Assembly: GCF_003268005.1 (NCBI RefSeq)
Contig: NZ_CP014213.1
Location: 2,749,501-2,813,500, forward strand
Source: Methanosphaera sp. BMS
GTDB taxonomy: Archaea > Methanobacteriota > Methanobacteria > Methanobacteriales > Methanobacteriaceae
Reading direction: 5' to 3'
DNA length: 64,000 nucleotides
The translations under genes and the position numbers were made by a program. The notes under the pieces are model-generated. The model ran no database searches and had not been told where the DNA came from. It saw only the letters and a list, made by a program, of their open reading frames with translations. Of this stretch, positions 19,730-28,101 are shown in pieces; positions within the stretch are counted from its first letter, which is position 1; each line of letters starts with the position of its first letter.

Positions 19730-20785
19730 ATGCAAATCAAAAATCAGGATAAAAAAATAGGATTAATTGAAGTAGTGCCCGAAACGCTCGATGATTTATG
19801 GCATTTATCACACATCGTAGAGATAAACGATTACATATCCACATTAACTACCAGAAGAATTCAGGATACAAACAGCGGAAAGACAAGGGCAGATCGTGGA
19901 GTGAAAAAAACATTCTATCTGGGATTGCGGGTAGAAAAGATATCCTTCCATAAATACACTGGAACATTAAGATTTACGGGAATAATAGAATCAGGGCCGG
20001 AAGATCTGATACCGTTGGGATCTCATCACACAATAAACATGCAAGTAAACAACAGTCTGAAGATACAGAAGAAATGGAACAAATGGGCACTTGATAGATT
20101 AACCCAGGCAGTTAACGCTTCAAAAAGAGCAAATGAAATAATAGTGGCGATAGAAGACAATAATACTGAACTGGGATTAATAAAGCAATATGGGATAGAA
20201 TATGTAGGTCCAATAATAGGGGATATCAGCGGTAAGCAAAACATCGACAAAAACAGAAAGGAAAAAATCAAGCAATACTATGAGGATATAACAAAACTAA
20301 TACTCCAGCACATGCCAGTAAATAAACTGATAATTATCGGCCCGGGATTTACAAAAAATGACTATTACAACTATCTGGATGAAAAACATCCCGATTTAGC
20401 CAAAAATGCAGTGCTGGAAAGTACGGGGGCAGGAGGACATGCCGGAATCCAGGAAGTGCTTAAAAATGGACTAATACAAAACTTAACAAAGGATGCAAAA
20501 ATAGCAACCGAAATATCACTTGTGAACAAATTGCTGGAAAATATTGGAAAATCATCAAATCTCGTCACGTATGGGATAAAACAAGTGGAAAATGCAGCCA
20601 ACATGGGAGCTGTAGAAAAATTATTGGTCGTGGATGAACTCGTAAGACAAGACAATATACAAAAGATAATGAACACTACCGAGAATATGGGTGGAAACAT
20701 TGAAATCATAAGCAGTCAACACGATGGAGGAAAGCAATTGGAGGCATTGGGTTCCATTGCCGCATTTTTAAGATATCCTCTATGA
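19730..20785 (+). CDS. pelA: mRNA surveillance protein pelota (Dom34)
   Basis: Pelota is the eRF1-like factor that, with ABCE1 and aEF1A, rescues stalled ribosomes. The 351-residue product shows IEVVPETLDDLWHLSHIVE at the N-terminus, the central LIKQYGIEYVGPIIGDISGK region, and the C-terminal VTYGIKQVENAANMGAVEKL and SSQHDGGKQLEALGSIAAFL. The eRF1 GGQ motif is absent, as expected for pelota. An ATG at 19691 would add 13 residues not seen in the family; the ATG at 19730 follows an AGAGGA ribosome site and gives the usual beginning. Confidence 0.93.
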   Translation: MQIKNQDKKIGLIEVVPETLDDLWHLSHIVEINDYISTLTTRRIQDTNSGKTRADRGVKKTFYLGLRVEKISFHKYTGTLRFTGIIESGPEDLIPLGSHHTINMQVNNSLKIQKKWNKWALDRLTQAVNASKRANEIIVAIEDNNTELGLIKQYGIEYVGPIIGDISGKQNIDKNRKEKIKQYYEDITKLILQHMPVNKLIIIGPGFTKNDYYNYLDEKHPDLAKNAVLESTGAGGHAGIQEVLKNGLIQNLTKDAKIATEISLVNKLLENIGKSSNLVTYGIKQVENAANMGAVEKLLVVDELVRQDNIQKIMNTTENMGGNIEIISSQHDGGKQLEALGSIAAFLRYPL

Positions 20786-21001
20786 TAATGGGAGGCAATG
20801 ATTAAATTTTTCATAAGAATTTTTTTATTTTTCTTTAATATTAAATAAGCTCTGTAGAAATCCTATGAAAAAACAATTAAAAGTAATACTTTTATCAAAA
20901 TATTTATATACTACTTTAAATAAAATTATTAACTATACCATTAGTAATATTTTATTATATATATTTAATATTTTATTATTTTTGGTGTGTAGATAGTTGT
21001 T

Positions 21002-22114
21002 ATGTATAAGAGTTTTGTTGTTCGTATTTATCCTGATGAGGTTCAGGAGAGTTTTTTTATTAATCAGTTTGGTTGTTGCCGTTTTGTTTTTAACACTTTT
21101 CTGGATGCTAAAAAGACTGTATACTCAGATAATGGAGAGTATTTGTCTTTTTATGATTGTTCGACTATGTTGACTGAGTTGAAGAAGTCTAAGACTTGGT
21201 TAAAACGAGTTGATTCACAAGCTTTGATTGAATCGTTGAAAAATTTAGAAAATGCTTTTGACCGATTTTTTAAACACCTTAGCAAGTATCCACGCTATAA
21301 AAGTAAGTATAATCCGGTACAATCTTATAAAACCAATAATATCAATAACAACATCAGAATTGAAGGTAAACGTATTCGTCTTCCCAAGGTAGGTTGGATA
21401 CGATTTCGTACACATCAAAAGATATCCGGCAAAATACAATCTGTCACTGTTAAACAAAAAGCATCCGGTAAGTATTTTGTTTCTATTTTATGTAAAGATG
21501 TCACAAGGCATGTTTTTAAGAGTAATGATCGTAGTTGTGGTATAGATTTGGGAATATCACGTTTTGTCACAATAAACACGGGCGAAATAATACATTTCCC
21601 ACAACAAAACAAGATCATACAATTAGACAAGAAAATACAAAGATTTCAAAGAAAACTATCCAAAAAAGAAATTGGCAGCAAAAACTACAATAAAATCAAA
21701 AAGAAGATAGCCTTAGCATATGAAAAAAGACATAACATACTAGACTATCATTTCTATAAGATAGCACAACGATTAACAGAAAAATATCACGTAATCTCTA
21801 TGGAAACACTAAACATTAAAGGCATGCTAAAAAACAGCAGACTATCACGAAGTATACAAGAAAAATCATGGCACATGTTCACCAGAATACTAGAACAAAA
21901 AGCATACGAACACGGACGAAAACTAATACACATAGACCAATGGTACCCATCCAGCAAAACATGCAACAACTGTAAATACCACAAAGAAGACCTAACACTA
22001 AACAACCGAACATGGACATGCCCCCTATGTGGTAATAGACATGATAGGGACATTAATGCTGCTAAAAATATACATCAGGAAGGATTAAAAATAATTAATC
22101 AAATACAATATTGA
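21002..22114 (+). CDS. tnpB: TnpB RNA-guided nuclease (IS200/IS605 OrfB), intact
   Basis: The 370-residue protein has the complete TnpB layout: N-terminal helix-turn-helix region MYKSFVVRIYPDEVQ, then RuvC motifs with catalytic Asp in CGIDLGISRF (about residue 181), Glu in VISMETLNIKGM (about 267) and Asp in RHDRDINAAKNI (about 348). Between the last two lies a zinc ribbon, CNNCKYHKED then CPLCG. TnpB proteins cut DNA using an RNA derived from the element's right end. There is no TnpA (Y1 transposase) nearby, so the unit is non-autonomous or domesticated. A structured GC-rich segment follows directly. It sits between pelota and a MraY-like gene, flanked by inverted CTCTGTAGAAA motifs at 20851 and 22337. 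Confidence 0.9.
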   Translation: MYKSFVVRIYPDEVQESFFINQFGCCRFVFNTFLDAKKTVYSDNGEYLSFYDCSTMLTELKKSKTWLKRVDSQALIESLKNLENAFDRFFKHLSKYPRYKSKYNPVQSYKTNNINNNIRIEGKRIRLPKVGWIRFRTHQKISGKIQSVTVKQKASGKYFVSILCKDVTRHVFKSNDRSCGIDLGISRFVTINTGEIIHFPQQNKIIQLDKKIQRFQRKLSKKEIGSKNYNKIKKKIALAYEKRHNILDYHFYKIAQRLTEKYHVISMETLNIKGMLKNSRLSRSIQEKSWHMFTRILEQKAYEHGRKLIHIDQWYPSSKTCNNCKYHKEDLTLNNRTWTCPLCGNRHDRDINAAKNIHQEGLKIINQIQY

Positions 22115-22205
22115 TTACTATATTTATTTATATGAACCGAGGGTTTCCCGGGGATCGCCTGTACCACTTACTATGCTGCGTTGGCGGCAATTAGGCCGGA
22201 ATCAA
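22085..22205 (+). ncRNA. Probable omega RNA / right end of the TnpB unit
   Basis: From about 22136 the base composition jumps to GC-rich, unlike every flank. It contains GGGTTTCCCGGGGATCGCC and TTGGCGGCAATTAGGCCGG, both able to form hairpins. The position (overlapping and following the tnpB stop) and the final TCAA at 22202-22205 fit an IS605-type right end and the RNA scaffold used by TnpB. The guide would begin about 22206. Boundaries are estimates. Confidence 0.5.
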
Positions 22206-22282
22206 ATGACAAATACAATTACTCAATATGAGTGAGAATTGTATATTGATGAAGAAAGGATAATATTGAAATAGAATATATT

Positions 22283-22350
22283 CCCTCTGTAAAAAATTAT
22301 ATTTGAGTTATTACTCATACTTCACTCAAATCAAGGTTTTCTACAGAGCC
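22283..22350. repeat. 68-bp hairpin, MITE-like
   Basis: CCCTCTGTAAAAAATTATA with ATTTGAGT on the left is mirrored by ACTCAAAT and GGTTTTCTACAGAGCC on the right. The inverted arms of about 26 bases enclose only a short centre. A related CTCTGTAGAAA copy lies at 20851. This looks like two fused IS ends or a tiny MITE. Confidence 0.5.
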
Positions 22351-22483
22351 ATTAAATAATTATATTTAAATGTATAATAAACAAAAATATAATATAGTGA
22401 TAACAGTACTTACCTCAATAATAAAATGACTAGTGTTAAAAAAGTTATGTGCTGTTACATTAATTAATATGAAGGGTGAGTAA

Positions 22484-23401
22484 ATGGAAATATATATGTT
22501 ATGGATAATTGGATTAATACTTACTCTAATCTTAACAACAATATTTACAGTATTGTTTACAAAAATCAAAGGAAATTTATTCGAAGATATTCGAGGTGGA
22601 ATACCAAAAGGTGTTGGAATAGCACCATTTATAGTAATGGTTCTTCTGTTTCCGAAACCATACAATATTCTAATTGCAATTATTGGGATAACGGCCTTTA
22701 TTGATGATATAATAGGACGTAAGAAGTTAACATCATACCTTGAAGTAGGACAGCTAATGCGTGGTCTGGGTATAATAATTGTAATGCTATGGGGTTATTA
22801 TATAATGGGCCCAATAGCAATATTGGTGGCACTGATGGTACAAATATTCAATATCGCAGACATGGAACCGGGAGTTGCATGTATCGCTGTATTGATAATG
22901 TCTGCCGTATCATTCACAATATTGGTATTGATGCATTCACCATCATACTATCTGCCGGTACTCCTATTTGTAATCTGTCTGGGTTACATATCACAGGATT
23001 ACTCAGGATATATTATGATGGGAGAAATAGGTAACCATTCCTTCGGTGTTGCACTTGGCGTATGTTTCGCATTAGTTTCAGCAGCACTTGCAAAAGCAGT
23101 ATCACCAGTAATGTTCTATCCTGTAGAATTCCTGATAATGTTAATACTATTCCTAATGACTGCTATAATCATAGCATATTTAAGAAGAGAAACGTTACAT
23201 TATTATCTTGAAAGATATCTGGATATTCAAAATCCAACATTTGGAGATTATGTAATGGATGTATTAACCGGTGGAGGATTAGGAGATTTAATTAGAAAAT
23301 TACTGTTGGGAGATAAGCAAATAACAATTAAAAACTCCTTTGCAATTGCACTGGGTGCTAGAAGATTAGTTTATAATCCGGTTAAAAATACATCTAACTA
23401 A
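22484..23401 (+). CDS. MraY/WecA-like polyprenyl-phosphate sugar-1-phosphate transferase
   Basis: The 305-residue integral membrane protein has about nine hydrophobic segments and the polytopic glycosyl-1-phosphate transferase pattern. RGGIPKGVGIAPFIVMVLLF matches the N-terminal motif, AFIDDIIGRKKLTS has the catalytic Asp pair, IFNIADMEPGVACI the NxxD motif, and MMGEIGNHSFGVALG the late MGDxGS-like motif with Glu for Asp. Such enzymes load a sugar phosphate onto a lipid carrier. Methanobacteriales use a MraY-like protein in pseudomurein synthesis, which is the favoured role; N-glycan or another surface polymer remains possible. ATG 22484 follows GGGTGA. The gene is single and boxed in by mobile elements on both sides. 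Confidence 0.75.
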   Translation: MEIYMLWIIGLILTLILTTIFTVLFTKIKGNLFEDIRGGIPKGVGIAPFIVMVLLFPKPYNILIAIIGITAFIDDIIGRKKLTSYLEVGQLMRGLGIIIVMLWGYYIMGPIAILVALMVQIFNIADMEPGVACIAVLIMSAVSFTILVLMHSPSYYLPVLLFVICLGYISQDYSGYIMMGEIGNHSFGVALGVCFALVSAALAKAVSPVMFYPVEFLIMLILFLMTAIIIAYLRRETLHYYLERYLDIQNPTFGDYVMDVLTGGGLGDLIRKLLLGDKQITIKNSFAIALGARRLVYNPVKNTSN

Positions 23402-23456
23402 ACGATTCATTTTATTCAAATGAATAATTTTTTCTTATTTTTTTTTAGTTTAAAAA

Positions 23457-25520
23457 GAGGGTGTGCAACAACTCTCATTAAATACTATTTTTTTATAACT
23501 TTAATATTCTTTATTTTTTAATTCTATTCGTCATGTTTTTTTATTTTTTGTTATGATTTTTGTTTTAAATTTTAATTTTATTATAACTGTTATTTAATAG
23601 GTATATTTATATATAACCTTGAATAAATATATTATATAGAATAATATTATTAATGGTTTTGTTATTTATGGTTTTGCGTGATGATACTATTGGTTAGACT
23701 TTTTTGTTACCTACGGATATTAGAACTATGATTCCTGGGGATCATGTTTGTTTTTTTATTGAGAAGATTGTGAATTGTGTGGATTTTAGTGAAATTGATT
23801 TTCAGTATGTTGATACTCCTGGTCAGAAGGCTTATCCTGCTGCTATGTTGGTTCGTATTATTATATTAGGTACTATTTATTCAATTCATAGTAATCGTAA
23901 GTTGGAGCGTATTGTTCGTGAGAACATTGTGTTTATGTATTTGGCCGGTTTTCAAACTCCTGTTTTCAGCACTATCGCTGCTTTTAAACGTGACCATCAG
24001 GATTTAATTGAAAAAGTATTTCTTGAAACAATAAATTATGGTCACAATAAATATTTGATTGATTTGGATAGTATAAGTGTTGATGGAAGTAAAACACGGG
24101 CATATGCCAATAAATATAATAACTTAACTAATGAGGATGTATTGAAACTGTTACATATCATCAGAAAAGGAATCATTACTGATGTGGAAGAGAATAAAGC
24201 ATTGGAAAATCGTCAGAACAAGACCATTAAAAATGAAGAGGATAAAAAGGAACAAATCAAAGAAGCGTTAAAAGAATCACGTAACATCAAAGTAAAACAG
24301 GATGAAAAACCACAAACAGTTAAGAAAATAATTCCGGAAGAAAAAGATGAAAAACAGAAATTATTAGATGATTTTCGTAGCAAACCAATGAAAAACAGTA
24401 TGAAACATGACGAAAGCAAATTTGATGAAGAATTGTATGAATTAATTGATGATAATGATTTAAACTTCTGTGGAAAACAGATACTAAAACAGGCAATAGA
24501 ACATCCAGAAACAGCATACAAACAAGTACGTAAATTAGAAAAATGCAAAGAAGAACTTGAAAAAAGTGGTAAAAACACTGTAAATTACACAGACCCTGAG
24601 GCAAGAAAAAGTCCTAACAAAGAACAAGTCATGCAAACAGGATATAATGAACAAATTGTAGTAGACAACAAAAATGGAATCATAATAGCAGTAGATGTAA
24701 CACAAGACGCAAACGATCAAAACCAACTATTGCCCATGATAGAACAAACACAAAACAACCTTCAAGAAGCATTAAACATCACAACTGAAGAAACAGAACA
24801 GTTAATCCACAACATGGATATACTGGCAGACAACGGATACTACAAAGACGAAATAGTACATAAAAACTATGAAGAAGAACATTACAACATATTAATGCCC
24901 AACAGGCAACAAGCATCAAAACAAAAAGACTGCTTAAGAAGAAAAAGTCAGAGAAAACAGAACCACAACAAAAAAGATGGATTTTCAAAACACAACATGA
25001 TAAAAGACGAAGAAAACTACTGCTACATATGTCCTGAAAACAAAATACTACCAGTACAACAGGTCTATCCTGGAAAATACAATGATAGAATAATTTATTA
25101 CACATCTGAATGCAGTAAATGTCCTTCCAAAGACATATGCTTAACAAATAAAATGACGGGAAAAGTAATAACAGATTACACAAGCGAAGCCAAAGAACTA
25201 CTAGCATATAACTTCGAAACACCAGCAGGAGAGAAACAATACTCTAAGAGAATGCCAATGGTAGAACCACGATTCGCATACAACAAATACACACTAAAAT
25301 ACAGACAATATCACTTAATAGGATTAAATAATGCAAAAATGCAACAAACACTCATGGCCACAGCACAAAACATAGTAAAAATACACAACATAGAACTAAA
25401 AGAACAACAAAACAATAAAACAATAATAGATTTAACTTAAAAAATAGAATAAAAATTAAAATAATAAATTAGTGTCAAGGAACAATTATTCTAAAAACCC
25501 AATAATTGTCGCACACCCTC
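23457..25520 (+). mobile_element. IS1182-type element, copy A
   Basis: GAGGGTGTGCAACAA (23457-23471) and the reverse complement of GAGGGTGTGCGACAA (25506-25520) bound a 2064-bp element with one transposase gene. Copy B at 28102 has the same orientation and similar ends. A run of five A abuts each end, which could be a weak target duplication. Confidence 0.75.
23704..25440 (+). CDS. IS1182-family transposase, N-terminus cut by an early TAG
   Basis: The full frame begins at ATG 23653 (MVLLFMVLRDDTIG) but meets TAG at 23695, where copy B has CAA for Gln. The long open part restarts with TTG at 23704 and gives 578 residues. It has the conserved N-terminal part (PGQKAYPAAMLVRIIILGTI), a first catalytic Asp in DSISVDGSKTRA, a second in DILADNGYYKD and a C-terminal cysteine patch (ECSKCPSKDICL). 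The body is intact, so loss of 17 N-terminal residues may or may not disable it. No ribosome site precedes the TTG. Terminal repeats in the flanks match the element boundaries. Confidence 0.75.
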   Translation: MLPTDIRTMIPGDHVCFFIEKIVNCVDFSEIDFQYVDTPGQKAYPAAMLVRIIILGTIYSIHSNRKLERIVRENIVFMYLAGFQTPVFSTIAAFKRDHQDLIEKVFLETINYGHNKYLIDLDSISVDGSKTRAYANKYNNLTNEDVLKLLHIIRKGIITDVEENKALENRQNKTIKNEEDKKEQIKEALKESRNIKVKQDEKPQTVKKIIPEEKDEKQKLLDDFRSKPMKNSMKHDESKFDEELYELIDDNDLNFCGKQILKQAIEHPETAYKQVRKLEKCKEELEKSGKNTVNYTDPEARKSPNKEQVMQTGYNEQIVVDNKNGIIIAVDVTQDANDQNQLLPMIEQTQNNLQEALNITTEETEQLIHNMDILADNGYYKDEIVHKNYEEEHYNILMPNRQQASKQKDCLRRKSQRKQNHNKKDGFSKHNMIKDEENYCYICPENKILPVQQVYPGKYNDRIIYYTSECSKCPSKDICLTNKMTGKVITDYTSEAKELLAYNFETPAGEKQYSKRMPMVEPRFAYNKYTLKYRQYHLIGLNNAKMQQTLMATAQNIVKIHNIELKEQQNNKTIIDLT

Positions 25521-25576
25521 AAAAATAAAGAAAAAAAGATTTTTAATGTTATATATAAAACAATAATGAAAGTGAG

Positions 25577-25885
25577 TTATAATATACTTTCAATTTCTTG
25601 AATAAATTCTTCAGCATTGCATATTATTTCTTCAGCTAATTCTCTGGAAAATACAGCTGAAAAATCATAACTTGACTTATTTCTAATATCTCTAGCATCG
25701 TAAAGATAGCCATAACATTTCCTGCTGAAAACGCCTTTCTTAACACACTTTGATAATTTCCTTAAAACTCCATCATGTGTTTTAGTATATATATTTCTTT
25801 TATTAAAATATGCCATAGCTGATGAATGCATAGCATAATAAGACAAAGTAATAGAATCTCTATAGTGTTCTCTTTCAAACAACAT
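25577..25885 (-). CDS. HEPN-domain protein of a MNT/HEPN pair, N-terminus lost to a stop
   Basis: The 102-residue open frame is a minimal HEPN domain: RDSITLSYYAMHSSAMAYF, TKTHDGVLRKLSKCVKKGVF and ARDIRNKSSYDFS. The polar Rx(n)Y motif is kept, but the His of RNase-type HEPN proteins is absent, as in many MNT-linked members. In frame upstream the sequence reads DDWTDALNVAK, TAA (25904-25906), NLSSSK, so the family's first helix is present but interrupted. The original start was probably TTG 25942, overlapping the MNT stop by eight bases. One change, AAA to TAA, would explain this. Translation from ATG 25885 would give a shortened protein. Confidence 0.75.
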   Translation of the reverse strand: MLFEREHYRDSITLSYYAMHSSAMAYFNKRNIYTKTHDGVLRKLSKCVKKGVFSRKCYGYLYDARDIRNKSSYDFSAVFSRELAEEIICNAEEFIQEIESIL

Positions 25886-25934
25886 TTTACTGGAACTTAA
25901 GTTTTACTTAGCCACATTAAGAGCATCAGTCCAA

Positions 25935-26240
25935 TCATCCAAGAACAACACCCTCTTTGAGTACATTGGATAAAAACATATTATTCTTAGTTTTATTAAA
26001 ATGTTCTTCTGTCATTAAATGTGGTGATATAACTTCCCCACAATCAAGAATCACATCAACAGCTAACTCATTTACTTTAGATCTTAATTTATCAGCATTT
26101 TTCGAAACAATTAGAATATCAATATCAGAGTTAGGAGTGTCCTGTCTTCGAGCAACAGAACCATATAACATGATTAATGTAATATCTTCAGATTTTAATT
26201 TTTCTGCAAATTGTTTAGCTAAGTTAATTCTATTAATCAA
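25935..26240 (-). CDS. MNT-type minimal nucleotidyltransferase, partner of HEPN
   Basis: The 101-residue protein has the nucleotidyltransferase signature LYGSVARRQDTPNSDIDILI at about residues 25-44, with the GS and paired DxD residues, and a third acidic position in VDVILDCGE. MNT proteins neutralise their HEPN partner, in studied cases by adding AMP to a tyrosine. Start is TTG 26240, seven bases after AGGAGGT. Gene order MNT then HEPN on the minus strand, with a short overlap, is usual. The pair lies between the two IS1182-type copies, which suggests it came with the mobile island. Confidence 0.82.
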   Translation of the reverse strand: MINRINLAKQFAEKLKSEDITLIMLYGSVARRQDTPNSDIDILIVSKNADKLRSKVNELAVDVILDCGEVISPHLMTEEHFNKTKNNMFLSNVLKEGVVLG

Positions 26241-26360
26241 ATAAACTACCTCCTAATCATTAATAATATAACATCATATTCCTTTAAAATAACAAATGAT
26301 ATTCATTCTTCATTATATACTAGTATATTTTCATCATATTTAAATATATTACTTGAACCT

Positions 26361-26382
26361 CTCCTTCTTGTAGAAGACGGAG
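26361..26382 (-). repeat. Right-end hairpin of the degenerate TnpB unit
   Basis: CTCCTTCTT-GT-AGAAGACGGAG can fold into a near-perfect stem. On the minus strand it lies about 110 bases beyond the stop of the TnpB relic and is followed by TTCAA, as at IS605-type right ends. A second GC-rich stretch (CCCACGTCCCGTGGG, 26431-26445) may belong to the same RNA scaffold. Confidence 0.45.
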
Positions 26383-26471
26383 ATTCTTGGGTTGTAAGTT
26401 TTTTTTGGAAATTAAGTATACCAAGCTATCCCCCACGTCCCGTGGGTTCACATATATATGTATCTTTTTAA

Positions 26472-26795
26472 TTAATTGTTATGGTATTTTTTTTTGAAAG
26501 TATGTTTAAACCTTCTTGTAGTATGTTTATGGCTTGAGTTGACGTCACGGTCATGGGTGGTTTTACAATCGGGACAAGTCCATTTCTTTATCTAAAGTTA
26601 AATCGTTAAATTTGTAACCACATATGCTGCAATAGTTTACTGGATGGGTAAAATCAATCTGTTTGTATGAAGTTTCTTTTATTCCAGGATGACCTGTATT
26701 TTAGCCTGTTAATGAATTTGCTGATACTTATCCTTTGAGAGTTTGGAGGATAATTTGTTGTTTTTCATCATTGCTTTGATGTTTAGAGTTTTCAT
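26472..26795 (-). pseudogene. C-terminal relic of a second TnpB
   Basis: Across several frames the minus strand reads METLNIKAMMKNNKLSSKLS-like sequence (first residue K here), the zinc-ribbon half NYCSICGYKFNDLTLD, then pieces of the CPDC/HDRD region and a clear tail INILQEGLNILSK. At least three stops or frame changes interrupt it. The N-terminal 260 or so residues are absent. The relic begins exactly where a truncated toxin frame ends, so the TnpB piece or a deletion next to it destroyed that gene. Confidence 0.65.
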
Positions 26796-26866
26796 ACAAA
26801 TTTTGTTTTTTCATGCTTTTTGAGGAATTTTTTAGCTCTGTTATGCTCAAATAATTTATCAGTCAT
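26792..26866 (-). pseudogene. Truncated toxin gene, RelE/ParE-like start
   Basis: The ATG at 26866 overlaps the stop of the ribbon-helix-helix gene, the usual translational coupling of an antitoxin-toxin pair. The frame gives 24 residues (MTDKLFEHNRAKKFLKKHEK then TKFV) before a stop. The FLKKxEK pattern resembles the first helix of RelE-type toxins. The rest has been replaced by TnpB-derived sequence. Confidence 0.5.
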
Positions 26867-27125
26867 GTTTAATCTCTTGTTCTAGTAATGTTATTCTTTC
26901 ATCCAATTCTTCTAATGTTATTTCAGAAACATTATTTAAGTTTCCCCTTTCAAAATTTTCTATTTCTTTATTGTAAAATTCGGCTTCTTCATCAGAAAAC
27001 TCTTCATTTTCTATATAATAATCTATTAAACGATTTATCACATCATTAAAAGTATCTTTTTTAGAAGCTAATTCAGATAAAGCATTATGTGTACTTACAC
27101 TTATTTTGATAGTTTTAGTCATCAT
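26859..27125 (-). CDS. Ribbon-helix-helix antitoxin-like protein
   Basis: The 88-residue protein starts TKTIKISVSTHNALSELASK, the strand-helix of a ribbon-helix-helix DNA-binding domain, continues with KDTFNDVINRLIDYYIENEE, and ends in an acidic tail (ITLEELDERITLLEQEIKHD) of the kind that masks a toxin. The ATG at 27125 (or 27122) follows AGGTG. Upstream lies a perfect inverted repeat beside a TATA box. The partner toxin is cut down to 24 codons, so the protein is now probably an orphan antitoxin that may still control its own promoter. VapB-, RelB- or DUF7557-like assignments cannot be separated by eye. Confidence 0.7.
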   Translation of the reverse strand: MMTKTIKISVSTHNALSELASKKDTFNDVINRLIDYYIENEEFSDEEAEFYNKEIENFERGNLNNVSEITLEELDERITLLEQEIKHD

Positions 27126-27140
27126 GTTAACACCTAATAA

Positions 27141-27165
27141 TAGTATACTTGGTATACTATATAAA
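27141..27165 (-). promoter_or_regulatory. Candidate operator and TATA box of the antitoxin gene
   Basis: TAGTATAC-TTG-GTATACTA (27141-27159) has perfect eight-base arms. It lies 16 bases before the ATG and abuts TTTATATA (27158-27165, minus strand). A dimeric ribbon-helix-helix protein bound there would block transcription, the usual autoregulation of such modules. Confidence 0.55.
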
Positions 27166-27179
27166 TATTGCTATCAAAA

Positions 27180-27760
27180 CTTTATCAGAAACGTCAATAT
27201 CACCAGACATAATATTTTTGATAATGAAATATCATGAATCATTGCAACTGAATAAATAGTCATGTGGAATATTTTGGTGATAATTAGGCCGAATACAACA
27301 CTAATGAACACTATCAGGTAGCATGTGGCTTGTAAATAATTGAAAAGCATGAACTGCCAATGACTGAACAAAAATAGAAAACAATAATAAATAGCAATAC
27401 ACACAGGATTAACACAATGGGAAAAAACTCATCAGCGAAAAAACAACAATGAACATAGCATCAAAAGAAGCAACACTCACAACAGAAGTATCACAGCAAC
27501 ACCCTGTTCACGGATACAACTAACTGCAATGATAAATGAAAAAAAACGATAAACACAAGTAAAACTCGACTTCAATGTACAGTAAAACTGTTAAAGACTT
27601 AAGCGTCAAAGTTGAGTACGCTAAGCTAGCTAACGGTACTGTAAGTGTAAACTATACAATACCGGAGTCTATGAAGGCTGGTGACTACACCATTACTGCT
27701 ATTTACATGCCGACTAGTGGAGACAGAGTGGATAGTAATGCTGTTTTGGCTGTAATTTAA
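27180..27760 (+). pseudogene. Decayed adhesin-like protein gene
   Basis: Fragments in changing plus-strand frames resemble adhesin-like proteins. NPNTTLMNTI-like sequence follows a WG-type motif near 27260, IASKEATLTTEVSQQHP lies near 27460, and an open 61-codon end from 27575 reads LSVKVEYAKLANGTVSVNYT then GDYTITAIYMPTS, a typical Ig-like repeat. Many stops separate the pieces and no signal peptide remains. The stretch 27761-28101 has no recognisable gene. Confidence 0.55.
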
Positions 27761-28101
27761 GCTTAAAGTATGCATTCACCTTAACCTCCCATTTTTTTTA
27801 ATTTTTAAAAAGATTAAGTACCTGAATTCACTAGGTGGTAATCTGATGAATATGTGTCAAGAAGTTATTAGTTTATATTAACTATCTATCAGGTATCTCC
27901 AAAAATATATTTATTCCATTATATTTAATTCACATATAAATGAATCATTTGATAATACATTTAAGCATATGTGATGTAAAAAAAAAAATAAAGACTTGTA
28001 ATCTGAAAAGTGATTTAAACGATATTGCAATAGAGTTCATCAGAGGAGATCAATCACCAAAACATTATTTTATACTAAAAACTCAAAGTAACTAGTATTT
28101 T

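Noticed and set aside
21002..22114. TnpB as a Cas12-type CRISPR effector
   Set aside because: There is no repeat array or adaptation gene, and size and layout are those of transposon TnpB.
23695..23697. TAG read as pyrrolysine in the copy A transposase
   Set aside because: Copy B has Gln at this place, no pylT-like tRNA is visible, and Methanobacteriales are not known to use pyrrolysine. A nonsense mutation is simpler.
27174..27404. A 76-codon hydrophobic minus-strand frame
   Set aside because: The plus strand over the same bases carries recognisable adhesin fragments; the hydrophobic reading is the complement of Asn/Thr/Lys codons.
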